A DNA stretch of 64,000 nt from G963662675 sp963662675 (GTDB taxonomy: Bacteria > Bacteroidota > Bacteroidia > Bacteroidales > Prolixibacteraceae), in NCBI GenBank assembly GCA_963662675.2, contig CAXXHP010000004.1, positions 868,001 through 932,000 on the forward strand, written 5' to 3'. The position numbers and the translations under genes were made by a program. Of this stretch, positions 34,905 through 44,900 are shown in pieces; position 1 is the stretch's first letter, and every line of letters begins with the position of its first letter. The notes under the pieces were generated by a model that was not told the DNA's origin, did no database searches, and was given only the letters and a program-made list of their open reading frames with translations.

Positions 34905-37900
34905 TTATGCATTTTGATTTTTCAGTTCTCGTTTAACATTCTGCTCCTGCCACATGCTGTACAAAACAGGAACCACAAACATAGTCAGCACTTCAATAAC
35001 CATTCCTCCAAAGAGAGGGATTGCCATTGGAACCATTATGTCGGAACCTTTCCCCGTTGATGTAAGAACCGGAAGCAAAGCAATAATGGTAGTGGCAGTT
35101 GTCATCACTGCCGGACGCACCCTTTTACTACCCGCCTCTAAAACCAAAGCTCGTACTTCCTTAACTGTGGTTGGCTTATTTTTCTCTTGTAGTTGTTTGA
35201 TGTATGTACTAATCAGCACACCATCATCTGTTGCCACACCAAAGAGCGCAATAAAGCCGACCCAAACAGCAACACTCAGATTTATCGTGTGTACCTGAAA
35301 TAAATCACGCATGTTAATTCCAGCAAGTGTACCGTTCAAAAACCAAGGCTGTCCGTACAACCACAACATGATAAAGCCTCCGGAAAGAGCCACTATGATT
35401 CCTGTAAAAATCAGCGATGTAGAAGTGATTGATCGAAACTGGAAATACAAGATCAGAAAGATGATAATCAATGAAATAGGGACGACAATCATCAACCGTT
35501 TTGTTGCACGGGCTTCATTCTCATAATTTCCTGTGAATTTGTAGCTAACACCGGCCGGCAACACAAATTCGCCTGCTGCAATTTTGTCTTTAAGGAATGC
35601 TTGCGCATTTTCCACCACATCGACTTCTGCAAAACCATCTTCTTTGTCGAAAATCACATAGCTAACCAGAAACGTATCTTCACTCTTAATTTGTTGCGGA
35701 CCTCTTACATAATTTATGTCTACCAAATCGCCTAAAGGAACCTGTGCTCCATTTGCCGTTGGAATCAAGATCTTTTTCAGATCATCCGGATTATCCCGGA
35801 AATCCCGGGCATAGCGCAAACGAACAGGAAAACGCTCACGCCCTTCAACAGTCGTTGTCAGCTGCATTCCTCCAACGGCACTACTTAAAACAGCCTGAAG
35901 CCTTTTCACACTTAATCCATGACGAGCCAGAGCATCCCTGTCAATCTCTAATTCTAGATAAGGTTTACCAACCACACGATCCGCGAATACGGCCTTGTCA
36001 TCAACCCCCTCAACCTCTTTCAGCAAATTCTCTAGCTCCAGTCCTACTTTTTCTATTGTTTCAAGAGTTGGCCCATACACTTTCATCCCAATGGGCGAAC
36101 GCATACCTGTTTGCAGCATTACCAAACGGGTTTGTATGGGTTGTAATTTGGGAGCAGAAGTTAATCCGGGGATAGAAGCCTGACTAATAATTTCATCCCA
36201 AATATCATCTGGAGATTTAATTTCATCTCTCCACTGACGGAAATACTCACCACTCTTCGCTTCAACCAAATCGTCCTTATCAATTAGCAAAAAGCCTTCT
36301 TCATCGGGATTATATGTCGAACCGTCTTTTAACACATACGCTCCTTCCTTATCAACGTCAAAGCGCATGCGGTGTCCGGATTCATTTAAAATGTATTCGG
36401 ATTTATAATTTATGATGTTCTCATACATAGACGTTGGTGCCGGGTCGAGTGCAGAGTTTACACGCCCCCATTTACCAACAACACTCTCTACCTCTGGAAT
36501 AGCATTAACCCGTTTATCCAAAATACGAATGACATCCAGATTTTCTTCAATACCAGAATGAGGCATAGTTGTAGGCATTAATAGAAAAGAGCCTTCATCC
36601 AACGAAGGCATAAATTCTTTTCCTAACCCTGGAATGGTCGTATCTAACTTCTGGTAAACCCCAGTGGTTTTCACAAAACCGGGCATAAAACCAAAAAGCT
36701 TATCGAAGCCCTGCCAAATTGAAATACCAAACACAATGATAAAAATCGGCATCATCAAAAATTGCCATTTATGATCTAAACACCATTTTAATATTCTGCT
36801 ATAAAAGACAACGACAAGTGCTAAAGCTCCTAATACAATAGCAACTACTAAAATGACAAACAAAAAGTTTGCGAATAGGCTATTATGCGCACCTAATGGG
36901 AGCCAAGCTTTAGTTAGGAAGAAGACCACAACAGCTACTGTTATGACAATATTAATAACATTCACCCATGACTTTCTATGTTCAGGCCACTTATCAGCAA
37001 GTAAGCCATTTACGCCATAAGCCACTAAAGCCAATGCAATGTAGTAGCCAGTTGCAACAGACAAAACTACGCCAGCAATAATGATAATCGCATTCCCAAT
37101 CTTTTGATACTTGTTTTTATCAAACCGAATAGAAAACACCCAGTGTGCCAACGTTGGAATAATGATTAGCCCTATGAGCAGTGCCGAAAGCATTGTAAAC
37201 GTCTTGGTAAAAGCCAGGGGTTTAAACAACTTCCCCTCTGATGCCTGCATTGCGAATACCGGCAAGAAACTTATAATGGTTGTTGCTAAAGCCGTAACCA
37301 CAGCTCCAGCAACCTCTGTTGTAGCAGTATAAATTACCTGAACCAACTTTTTACCCCGTGCACCAATATTTTCGGCCATTTCAGCATGGCGAATGATATT
37401 TTCCGTAAAAACAACCCCAACATCAACCATTACACCAATAGCAATAGCAATACCAGACAAGGCTACGATATTGGCATCAACACCAAACTGCCGCATGGTG
37501 ATGAATGTGATTAATACCCCCAAAGGCAATAAACTGGAAATAAGAAATGATGCCCGAAGGTTTAACACTAAGACGATGACCACAAGAATACTGATTAACA
37601 GCTCTAAACTAATGGCTTCTTCAAGAGTCCCCAGTGTTTCCTTAATTAAACCTGTGCGGTCGTAAAAAGGCACAACAGTTACCTTTGAAACCGTACCATC
37701 TGCCAATGTTTTTGAAGGAAGACCGGCTGCAATTTCTGCAATCTTTGCTTTTACATTGTCAATAGTATGCATGGGATTTGCCCCATCACGAGCAACAACA
37801 ACACCGCCAACGGCCTCAGCTCCACCTTTGTCAAGACCTCCCCTACGTGTGGCCGGGCCAAAGCTAACATGAGCAACATCTTTTATGCGAATAGGAACAT

Positions 37901-38711
37901 TGTTGTTCACAGAAACCACGCTTTTCTCTAGATCCTCAATACTTTTTATGTAGCCCAATGCCCTTACGAGATATTCCACCCGATTAAACTCAATAGTACG
38001 TGCTCCAATATCCAGATTGCTATTTTTTATGGCATCCATAATTTGTGAAACATTCACCCCATGCGCTTTCATGGCAGCAGGGTCAATGTCAACCTGATAT
38101 TCTTTCACAAAACCACCTATAGAAGCAACTTCTGCAACTCCCTCAGCAGCAGTTAGAGCATAACGCACCTGAAAATCCTGAATGGTTCGTAATTCTTGTG
38201 GATCCCAGCCTCCTGCCGGATTTCCTTCAGAATCCCTTCCTTCCAAAGTGTACCAATAAATTTGTCCCAATGCAGTGGCATCTGGCCCCAATGCCGGGCT
38301 AACATCTTCAGGCAAAGTACCAGCGGGTAACGAATTGAGTTTTTCCAGAATTCGTGTCCGACTCCAATAGAACTCAATATCATCATCAAAAATGATGTAA
38401 ATACTGGATACACCAAAGATTGAATTACTCCGAATGGTTTTTACCCCCGGAATTCCCAATAAGGAAGTGGTTAATGGATATGATATCTGGTCTTCAATAT
38501 CTTGTGGTGACCTACCAGGCCACTCGGTATAAACAATTTGCTGGTTTTCGCCATAATCAGGAATGGCATCTACCGGAACTGGATCTGATGGCAGAATTCC
38601 TGTTTCCCAACCAAATGGAGATGTCACGATTCCCCAGCTAATAAAGACAATCAACACGAGGAATGTCACGAGCCTATTTTCCAGAAAAAACCGTATTGTT
38701 TTATTTAACAT
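34905..38711 (-). CDS. cusA: CusA/CzcA-family heavy-metal efflux RND transporter
   Basis: 1268 residues from MLNKTIRFFLENRLVTFLVL (38711); 22 upstream in-frame residues look non-coding. Typical RND layout: TM1, porter domain PN1/PN2, six-helix block, second porter domain, second block (12 helices). VDAIPDYGENQQIVYTEWPG near the N-terminus and SGIAIAIGVMVDVGVVFTEN in TM4 put it in the CusA-like monovalent (Cu+/Ag+) branch rather than the divalent CzcA branch, which has DFGxxVD. An insertion of about 150 residues after TM7, with extra hydrophobic helices (about 545-660), makes it longer than the usual 1040 residues. Confidence 0.94.
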   Translation of the reverse strand: MLNKTIRFFLENRLVTFLVLIVFISWGIVTSPFGWETGILPSDPVPVDAIPDYGENQQIVYTEWPGRSPQDIEDQISYPLTTSLLGIPGVKTIRSNSIFGVSSIYIIFDDDIEFYWSRTRILEKLNSLPAGTLPEDVSPALGPDATALGQIYWYTLEGRDSEGNPAGGWDPQELRTIQDFQVRYALTAAEGVAEVASIGGFVKEYQVDIDPAAMKAHGVNVSQIMDAIKNSNLDIGARTIEFNRVEYLVRALGYIKSIEDLEKSVVSVNNNVPIRIKDVAHVSFGPATRRGGLDKGGAEAVGGVVVARDGANPMHTIDNVKAKIAEIAAGLPSKTLADGTVSKVTVVPFYDRTGLIKETLGTLEEAISLELLISILVVIVLVLNLRASFLISSLLPLGVLITFITMRQFGVDANIVALSGIAIAIGVMVDVGVVFTENIIRHAEMAENIGARGKKLVQVIYTATTEVAGAVVTALATTIISFLPVFAMQASEGKLFKPLAFTKTFTMLSALLIGLIIIPTLAHWVFSIRFDKNKYQKIGNAIIIIAGVVLSVATGYYIALALVAYGVNGLLADKWPEHRKSWVNVINIVITVAVVVFFLTKAWLPLGAHNSLFANFLFVILVVAIVLGALALVVVFYSRILKWCLDHKWQFLMMPIFIIVFGISIWQGFDKLFGFMPGFVKTTGVYQKLDTTIPGLGKEFMPSLDEGSFLLMPTTMPHSGIEENLDVIRILDKRVNAIPEVESVVGKWGRVNSALDPAPTSMYENIINYKSEYILNESGHRMRFDVDKEGAYVLKDGSTYNPDEEGFLLIDKDDLVEAKSGEYFRQWRDEIKSPDDIWDEIISQASIPGLTSAPKLQPIQTRLVMLQTGMRSPIGMKVYGPTLETIEKVGLELENLLKEVEGVDDKAVFADRVVGKPYLELEIDRDALARHGLSVKRLQAVLSSAVGGMQLTTTVEGRERFPVRLRYARDFRDNPDDLKKILIPTANGAQVPLGDLVDINYVRGPQQIKSEDTFLVSYVIFDKEDGFAEVDVVENAQAFLKDKIAAGEFVLPAGVSYKFTGNYENEARATKRLMIVVPISLIIIFLILYFQFRSITSTSLIFTGIIVALSGGFIMLWLYGQPWFLNGTLAGINMRDLFQVHTINLSVAVWVGFIALFGVATDDGVLISTYIKQLQEKNKPTTVKEVRALVLEAGSKRVRPAVMTTATTIIALLPVLTSTGKGSDIMVPMAIPLFGGMVIEVLTMFVVPVLYSMWQEQNVKRELKNQNA

Positions 38712-38845
38712 ACTAATATATTTATGATTGACGTAAGAGAACTTATCACATACATACAGCAACATATGCAAATGCATGAAGTATCAAAATAGCTCTTTAT
38801 TCAATGCTTTATAGAAAGCATGAAAGCTATTCTATCTCAAAATAA

Positions 38846-39244
38846 TCATAAACGGTACGACTGAATTGTAGAAAGAAATATAGACGTATCAAGTGGTGGC
38901 GGTGATTCAGCTTCTGAGTAAAACAAAGAATTTTCAGCATGCAATTTATAATCAGGAACTAAACATCCTAAATCTATAATAGCCAAATCTTGTTGAATAA
39001 ATTGAATATGATCTGTAATTGCAGGAGTGGTATAATCTTCATCTAACTGAAAAACTTGAAGTTCGTTGTGGCAACAACTACTTTCCATTGCACAAGAGCC
39101 ATCACCTGAACACCCACCTTCAACATCGGCAAAAATTGAAACCTCAACCAAAGAATTACCACAATAGTGTTTCGATACTGAAAATCCCATGGTAAGAATT
39201 AACAGAAACAATGAAATTATAATATGGCTAAATTTTCGGATCAT
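38846..39244 (-). CDS. HYC_CC_PP-family secreted protein
   Basis: 132 residues. Signal peptide of about 20 residues, then the three marks that name the family: SKHYCGN (HYC), SSCCHNE (CC) and ESPPPLD (PP). Extra Cys lie in GGCSGDGSC, so there are at least seven Cys available for metal or disulfides. These small Bacteroidetes proteins are found next to heavy-metal pumps; role unproven, likely metal binding in the periplasm. It is 134 nt upstream of cusA on the same strand and may be the first gene of the metal operon. Confidence 0.8.
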   Translation of the reverse strand: MIRKFSHIIISLFLLILTMGFSVSKHYCGNSLVEVSIFADVEGGCSGDGSCAMESSCCHNELQVFQLDEDYTTPAITDHIQFIQQDLAIIDLGCLVPDYKLHAENSLFYSEAESPPPLDTSIFLSTIQSYRL

Positions 39245-39438
39245 TTTATCTTAATCTCTACACAAAGAAACGAAAAACTTCAATAGAAAGTTTTATACAA
39301 TTTTTGAAAAGATGTTTAATATTTTGAGGATTTTCCAATGCAACTCTATGTTTTATAATTTTTAAGAAACATTGAACACATTTTGTTTTTGTAAGGATAT
39401 AATCCAATATTTACATCGCTTGTGAAACGTGAAAAAGT

Positions 39439-41775
39439 ATGGAAGAAATGAGTGATATCAGCCAAGAAGCTAAATTAGAGCGTCTTGAGTTGGAAAATAT
39501 ACAATTAAAGAAACAGCTAAAATCGGCAGAATATAAGGACTCTAAATGCAGACAAGCTTTTAGCTGCACCAGCCTGTCGGTTTGTATTATTGACCTTAGA
39601 TACAACCTTACATTTCACAATCAATCTTTTACGACAACCTTTAATACAATTGAAGGTGTAATTCTTGACCCCAGCAAAAGCTTCATTCAATCCATGCCTC
39701 ATTCTAAATCCGCAGAATGGGAGGCTAGATTTCAACGCGTATTTTTGGGTGAAAAGCTGGAAATAGAAGAAGCTATTCAACAGAAACTGGAAACACAATA
39801 CTTTAAACTGATAATTGAGCCTGTTGTTACTTCGCATGAAATACAAGGAGCACAAATTCTCATTCAGGAAATAACCGAACAAAAAAAAGAGCAGATTAAA
39901 TATGCCGAAACATCAGAAAGGCTCAGTCATGTTTTTAAACTGTTACACGGTCTTTATTATGAAGTTGGTGTAACGGGTGAAATCATTCTGCTTAGCACTG
40001 AAAAGAATATTGGAACATCATACTTATTAGAAGAACTACAAGGGAAAAATGTAGGCTCGCTTTACGAAACCACAAGTGAAAGAGAAAATTTCCTCAACCA
40101 GATTGCTCAACATGGCAAGGTTAGCAATTACAGCATTAACTTAAAAGATAAAGACAATAGCGTTAAAAATCTGTCGGTTAATGCCCGATTTGTAAAAGGA
40201 CAAAATGGGAATACAGATAAAATTGCCGGAATTATTAGAGACATCACTGAAATAGAAAAAAACAATAAAAACTTAAATTGGTTTCGAAGGGCAATTGAGC
40301 ACAGCCCAACGTCAATTATGATTGTAAGCACTTCAGGTATTATTGAATATGTCAATCCATTTTTCACGAAAATTACAGGATACTCAAAAGAAGAAGCAAT
40401 AGGAAAGAATCCTTCTTTCTTAAAATCAGGTGAACATTCAGATGAATTCTACCGTCAATTGTGGGATACAATTCATAAAGGTTCAATATGGGAAGGTGAG
40501 ATATTAAATATCCACAAAAATGGAAGTCCCTTTTGGGAGCATGCAACAATTTCTCCGGTGATGAACAAAAAAGGTGATATCATTAATTTTATTGGCATTA
40601 AAGAAGATATTACAGAGAGCAAAAGAAGAATTAATGAGATAAAAGAGCTGAAGCATTTCAACGAGAAGATAGTCAACACCATGCATGAGGGAATTCTGGT
40701 TGAAGACAAAGATGGAAACATTCAGTTTACAAATCCCTCATTTCTAAAAATGACAGGATACAAGCTTTCCGATCTTGTCGGGAAAAGCTACAAGCAGATC
40801 ATTCCTTCTCAGTTTCATCAAATAATTGATGATAATTCACAACAAAGAAAAAGTAAAACCAAGACTAGCATTTCACAAGAAATAGAAGTACAAAAAAAAG
40901 ATGGACAATTACTTCCTGTTTTAGTTGGAAGTTCTCCTATTATTGAAAACCATAAGTATAACGGAGTGATTACCGTTTACTCCGACATCAGCCAACTGAA
41001 AGAAAAAGAAAGAGAACTAAAAAGAGCGCTGAAAGAAGCTCAGAAATCGGATAAACTAAAAACCTCATTCTTAGCAAACATGTCACATGAGATTAGAACA
41101 CCCATGAACTCTATACTAGGATTCTCAGAAATGCTAAGAACTGAAAGAGATTTAGAGGAAAGGGAAAGAGACATGTATTTCTCTATTATCGAAGAAAAAG
41201 GTTACGAACTACTTCATATTATAAATGACATTATTGAAATATCGAAGATAGAAGCACAATTAATTCATATAAAAAAGGAACATTTTGACTTAGATAAGTT
41301 GATGAATTCTGTATTTAAAACATTCCAACATGAGACCAGAGTTGCGAAAAAATCAGTTAAACTAAACCTGCTAAAATTTGAAGATGAAGCAAAGAAACCT
41401 TCGTTAATTAATTCTGACAAACAGCGGATTAATCAGGTATTATCCAATTTAATATTCAATGCACTCAAATTCACAGAAGAGGGATCAATTGAATTTGGGT
41501 ATAAAAACAAAGGATCATATATTGAGTTTCAAGTAAAAGACACAGGTATTGGCATTTCAAAAAAAGATAAAAAAATTATTTTTGAACGTTTTAGGCAGGC
41601 CGAGGATAATTACACACGCAACCACAGTGGAAATGGATTAGGACTGAACATTTGCAAAAACCTTGTTTGCTTACTGGGTGGAAAAATATGGGTAGATTCT
41701 GAAAAGGGAAAAGGTTCAACATTCTATTTTACCATTCCTACCAAATCAGAAAACGAAAAACAAATGTGTGATTAA
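39439..41775 (+). CDS. Multi-PAS sensor histidine kinase, cytoplasmic
   Basis: 778 residues with no membrane helix or signal peptide. After a short coiled coil (about 10-30) come four PAS domains at roughly 35-145, 160-270, 285-395 (IMIVSTSGIIEYVNPFFTKI) and 410-525 (GILVEDKDGNIQFTNPSFLK). HisKA follows with SFLANMSHEIRTPMNSILGF (phospho-accepting H550), then a HATPase with N-box NLIFNALKFT, VKDTGIGIS and GNGLGLNIC. No receiver domain, so it needs a separate response regulator, none of which is nearby. PAS C and D resemble redox/ligand-binding PAS-PAC types. Confidence 0.92.
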   Translation: MEEMSDISQEAKLERLELENIQLKKQLKSAEYKDSKCRQAFSCTSLSVCIIDLRYNLTFHNQSFTTTFNTIEGVILDPSKSFIQSMPHSKSAEWEARFQRVFLGEKLEIEEAIQQKLETQYFKLIIEPVVTSHEIQGAQILIQEITEQKKEQIKYAETSERLSHVFKLLHGLYYEVGVTGEIILLSTEKNIGTSYLLEELQGKNVGSLYETTSERENFLNQIAQHGKVSNYSINLKDKDNSVKNLSVNARFVKGQNGNTDKIAGIIRDITEIEKNNKNLNWFRRAIEHSPTSIMIVSTSGIIEYVNPFFTKITGYSKEEAIGKNPSFLKSGEHSDEFYRQLWDTIHKGSIWEGEILNIHKNGSPFWEHATISPVMNKKGDIINFIGIKEDITESKRRINEIKELKHFNEKIVNTMHEGILVEDKDGNIQFTNPSFLKMTGYKLSDLVGKSYKQIIPSQFHQIIDDNSQQRKSKTKTSISQEIEVQKKDGQLLPVLVGSSPIIENHKYNGVITVYSDISQLKEKERELKRALKEAQKSDKLKTSFLANMSHEIRTPMNSILGFSEMLRTERDLEERERDMYFSIIEEKGYELLHIINDIIEISKIEAQLIHIKKEHFDLDKLMNSVFKTFQHETRVAKKSVKLNLLKFEDEAKKPSLINSDKQRINQVLSNLIFNALKFTEEGSIEFGYKNKGSYIEFQVKDTGIGISKKDKKIIFERFRQAEDNYTRNHSGNGLGLNICKNLVCLLGGKIWVDSEKGKGSTFYFTIPTKSENEKQMCD

Positions 41776-41972
41776 CTGATACGATTTTCATCCTGATATT
41801 AACCTAACAAATATCAGAGTGCTGACCCTCCTAAGCACTATTAAAAGAGATAATACTCCTTCCCTGTTTATTGAAGAATAAATATTTAATCACTTTTTCT
41901 TTGTAGAAGCAACTTTTTTCACAAAATTTAGAACTCATTTAAATATCAAGACAGTGCCTCAAGCATGTTCTT

Positions 41973-44900
41973 ATGACAAACAAAAACCGCCGTAAAATAA
42001 AGAAGATAACATACTGGTTCTTAAGTGCCATTCTTTTCATATTAATTGGGACAAATATCTTCATTTACGCTTTCTTGCCACGGTATTTACATGATGAATT
42101 AACCCAGTTCATTTCAGACAAAACCAGTCAGCAATATGAGCTTACGCTTGCCAAAATAAACATCAACTTCTTAAATCAGGGTATTTATCTCGAATCCGTA
42201 GAGTTAAAATCAACAGCATCAACAACTAATCATTATTATTTTTCGGCTGATCGTGTTCAAGCAAAACGAATTTCACTTTTAAGCTACCTGACAAACAAGG
42301 AACTTTCTGTAAAAAGTTTAGAATTTACAAACCCTGTACTTGAACTGTACGGAACGAATGAAGAGCAGAAAGTAAACATTGAAGATGAAGAACTATTTCG
42401 CATCCTTCAGCCATTTTTCGGGCAAACTCTAAAGTTTGTTTCTATCCAAAACATTGAGTTTTCAGATGCCAAGATAAGTCAATTTAGACTGGATTCAGAC
42501 ACCTCTCAATTTAATACAGTAAACACATTTAATATTGGAATCACGAACTTTTTTATTGACTCAACCCTGCTAGCCCAACGAAATGAGTTTTTTCTAGCGG
42601 ATGATATTTTTCTCAACATTCAAAATTTCAATCGGATGCTTGGTGACAGCCTGCACCAATTACAAATGGAGGAAGTAACTTATTCAATAAAGAAGAAAAG
42701 CATATTGGGCAATAACATTCGTTTATTACCAATTGACACCACAAATACATCGCATACATACTATTGGGTAAATGTGCCTGAGATGAGTATTCGATCTGAA
42801 AATATCCGGGAAATATTTGATAATGACACCATTAAAATTGACTCTCTATCTCTATACCGAAGTGACATCCGAATAAAACCGCCACAAAAGGGCACAAGTT
42901 TAAAACTGAGAGAAATCAGTGAATTTGATCTTTATCAGCTTATTCAAAATGATTTTCAACTGATCGCCATTCATCATCTGTCGTTCGAAGGAGATAGAAT
43001 GCGAATTGAATCGCGAACTACAGATGAAAAATTATTTCAGGAATTTGACCAATTAATCGTAAATGTAGACGAATTTCAACTTGATTCCCAATCAAATACA
43101 AATCCCAAAAAAATTCTCTATTCCAATCAAATACATCTTGAAGTTGGATCCTATACTCTCCGGCTAAGCGACAACATTCATCAGTTTAAAACATCCAACA
43201 TCTATGCATCGAGTAAAGACAGTATTATTAAGACCGAACAATTAGAGTTAACGACGGTCAATACTCCCCTCGACTTATCAACTGAAGTAAATATGAAATG
43301 CGACAGCATCCGACTATTGGCTATAGACTTTGCTTGGCTATACCATCATCGTGAAATTCCACTGGAGGAACTTGCGGCATATAATCCTAATCTCATCATT
43401 AACCAACACAAAAAATCTGATGATAAAAAGAAAAGTAACAACAGCCTGCTATACGAATTTATCAGAGATTATATTAAAGGTATATATGCCAATAGAATTG
43501 CCATTGAAAACGGGCAAATAAAAGTAAATGACCTGAAAAATATTGCAGACAAAGGAAGTATTGAAACGAATTTCAACCTTAGACTTGCAGAATTCTCATT
43601 GGATTCGAATAGCGTAAGAAGAACCGACAAACTTTTTTATGCCAATGAAATTGAACTTAGCCTTAGAGATTATACGATGAACCTAGCTGACCAACTGCAC
43701 CAACTAGAGGTCGAACAGATAAATATTTCAACAGCTCAACAATTGGCTTCTTTTCAAAATGTACACCTATACCCCGAAATAAAGAACAATACAGAAGAAC
43801 GGTTGCAAAAATTAAATAAATCACAACTTTTCAATATTACTATTCCTTCATTAGTCTTAAGGAAAACCGATATCCATCACGCATTTTTCAATAAGAGCCT
43901 TCATATTAATAGTCTGGAAATAGGAAAACCAAATATTTATCTTGAGATTTTTGCCAACAATAAAATAAAAAAAGACAATTATAATCTGGATGAATTTTAC
44001 GAGCTCTTAAATAATTATATCGCTGAGATTGAAGTCAATACCATTAAAACAACCGATGGAAAGTTTAGGTTTGTGAACCACAGCAAAAAAGGGAAAACGA
44101 TTGATTTCACTAATAATTTCACACTGAAGTTAGATCACTTTTTATTGAATGACCAAGAGTTACAAAAAGACAGATTATTGTTCTCAGATTATTTCGAGTT
44201 AGCACTAAAAGACCATCTGTTTAAACTATCAGATAATGTGCACTACGTGCAAGCCAAAGAGATTAATTTATCATCAAAGGAATCATCAATTTCCATTAAT
44301 AATGCATTGCTATATCCAGACATTACCAGCACCGAATACAAAGATCTACCTTGGCACTTACAGGTAAATATTCCTCAAATTAAATTAGAAAGTGTAAATC
44401 TCCACAAAGCATATTTTAAAAACATTCTAGAAGTTGAAAACTTCGATATAAGTCCCTCAACAATAGAACTATATCGAAACAAAACAACTTCTAACAAAAT
44501 CAACTTCAAGGACATAGCCATTCCACTACCTCCCGAAATTGAATCAATATTTATTAAGAATATTGACATGAAAAAAGGAGAGCTGAGGATCTACAACATT
44601 GATGGATACCATCAAATTCAAATAGCAGAATCTACGGTTGACCTTCAAGTAGAAAACGCCAGATTAGAAAAAAAATCAAACAGCAAAACTGCTGAATTTA
44701 CATCCAGTAATATTGAAACGAGAGTATCACAGCTTCATCTATCTCCTCAAAATGTTCCCTACATTGTTGATGTAGATTCGATTTATTTTTCGTCAAAGGA
44801 AAAACAGCTCAACTTTTCTCAATTAGATATTCAAGCAATAAATGATAGAGATAATCTGGCACTTATCCGCTTACAAATCCCAGATCTAATTTTTGAAGAT

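Noticed and set aside
35744..36175. 143-codon open frame on the plus strand inside cusA
   Set aside because: Antisense to the conserved RND porter region; low-complexity His/Pro/Gln composition and no family.
38766..38777. ATGCA-AA-TGCAT inverted repeat upstream of cusA as a metal-responsive operator
   Set aside because: Only 5-bp arms, does not resemble known copper regulator sites, and no promoter boxes flank it.
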